Shown one piece after another: positions 63,567-64,000 of a stretch of DNA of 64,000 nucleotides. The notes beneath the pieces were generated by a model. The model did no database searches. It worked only from the letters and a program-made list of their open reading frames with translations, and had not been told where the DNA came from. Positions within the stretch are counted from its first letter, which is position 1. Each line of letters starts with the position of its first letter. The stretch is from Nitrospira sp. KM1 (GTDB lineage Bacteria; Nitrospirota; Nitrospiria; Nitrospirales; Nitrospiraceae). Both the position numbers and the translations under genes were made by a program. The stretch covers positions 2,232,001 through 2,296,000 of the forward strand of contig NZ_AP022671.1 of assembly GCF_011405515.1 (NCBI RefSeq), given 5' to 3'.

Positions 63567-64000
63567 TCGCGCTGTATCCGCACTTTCTCAGGCAAAGCCT
63601 GTACAGAAGATTCCTGACTCGCGGCCGGAGTGTAACACAGCCTCCGAAGTTCCTCAAGACAAACGGTGGTACGCTTGAATCTTTGACGAATCTTGGCCTT
63701 AAGCCGCTGATTTGGTTGTATTTTTATATTTTGAGCTACCGTATGCAGGCCAGCTTCGGCAGCAGCGAGGGCCAGCAGAAATCCGACCTTCAAATCAGAC
63801 TGCATCCTCGTTTTAGCGTATCGCGAACATTCATGAAGGAGCGTTCCAGCCTCGACGGCGCGCTCGGCGATCTCCAGCGGAATGTCCGTCGCACGGTGGA
63901 GCGCCGATGAGAGGGCGGCGGTGCGACGACGATTGGATTTCTCGAGTCCCGTAGCAAGGAGGTACCTGCGATAGGCCGCTCCGTCCGCCTGTGCCAATTC
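63476..64000 (-). CDS. Formiminotransferase-cyclodeaminase family protein, 5' end beyond window
   Basis: Partial; the 5' end lies beyond base 64000 and the visible TTG near 63997 is probably internal. The stretch includes A-T-D-I-P-L-E-I-A-E-R-A-V-E-A-G and D-L-K-V-G-F-L-L-A-L-A-A-A-E-A-G-L, matching the FTCD_C (cyclodeaminase / methenyl-THF cyclohydrolase, FchA-type) domain of folate one-carbon metabolism. After L-R-R-L-C-Y-T-P-A-A-S the frame continues into a Ser/Lys/Arg-rich end that overlaps rpsU by 91 bases; this tail could be non-native. Confidence 0.7.
   Translation of the reverse strand, partial: ELAQADGAAYRRYLLATGLEKSNRRRTAALSSALHRATDIPLEIAERAVEAGTLLHECSRYAKTRMQSDLKVGFLLALAAAEAGLHTVAQNIKIQPNQRLKAKIRQRFKRTTVCLEELRRLCYTPAASQESSVQALPEKVRIQREWKSRSSTTTLKKPSRSPRKNSPGKVSSGN

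Noticed and set aside
1-64000. Search for mobile elements, integrase, transposase or phage genes
   Set aside because: No such protein motif or terminal inverted repeat was seen; the single tRNA shows no attached integrase.

Overview
The window is a gene-dense, mostly chromosomal stretch from a free-living Gram-negative-type bacterium. Type IV pilus genes, lipoprotein-like LPP20/FlgT folds, many secreted small proteins, a citramalate route to isoleucine, blue-copper and Rieske proteins, and HEAT-repeat paralogues together suggest the Nitrospirota, most likely the genus Nitrospira. That assignment is inference from gene content; no rRNA or other phylogenetic anchor lies in the window. No insertion sequence, prophage, CRISPR array or resistance island was seen, and the coding style looks uniform throughout.

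Layout. (1) 1-8494, minus strand: type IV pilus biogenesis. One minor-pilin set (fimT-pilV-pilW) lies behind a textbook sigma-54 promoter. A second set (fimT-pilV-pilW-pilX) is followed by a PilB/GspE ATPase, and the prepilin peptidase gene lies upstream of it. (2) 8695-13544: a solo LuxR-type DNA-binding protein, rlmB, cysS, dedA, surE, tRNA-Pro(GGG), a MerR regulator and ihfA. (3) 13637-21468, minus: a compact aspartate-family operon (transaminase - homoserine dehydrogenase - threonine synthase - degenerate ApgM-like protein - aspartokinase - citramalate synthase). (4) 21739-27612, plus: pdxJ, NAD(P)HX repair, tsaE, lapA-like, mutS. (5) 27681-28920: two secreted proteins of unknown function. 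(6) 29261-39118, minus: a classical translation/RNA operon (rimP-nusA-infB-ylxP-rbfA-truB-rpsO-pnp) ending in an M16 peptidase. (7) 39202-46271: class IV aminotransferase, chagasin-like protein, Rieske protein, DUF192, a 2[4Fe-4S] ferredoxin, a cupredoxin, a membrane-fused spermidine-synthase-like protein and UDP-glucose dehydrogenase.

(8) 46276-57138 is the least explained region: five tandem HEAT-repeat proteins, then a group of predicted exported proteins. That group holds a phosphodiesterase-fold protein that has lost its catalytic residues, a FlgT-like/LPP20-like pair, a lipase-like protein and small secreted proteins. (9) 57406-64000: dienelactone hydrolase, DUF4177 protein, polA without proofreading residues, PGPGW membrane protein, a probably leaderless small secreted gene with a DsrE-like partner, nth, rpsU and the end of an FTCD-type cyclodeaminase gene.

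The most interesting points are the HEAT-repeat array with a shared cysteine-bearing insert, two alkaline-phosphatase-superfamily proteins stripped of metal ligands (one in the threonine operon, which has no thrB), the sigma-54 promoter of a minor-pilin operon, a terminator-like hairpin in the rimP-nusA leader, and a leaderless gene. All functional statements rest on reading the sequence by eye; no database search was run.
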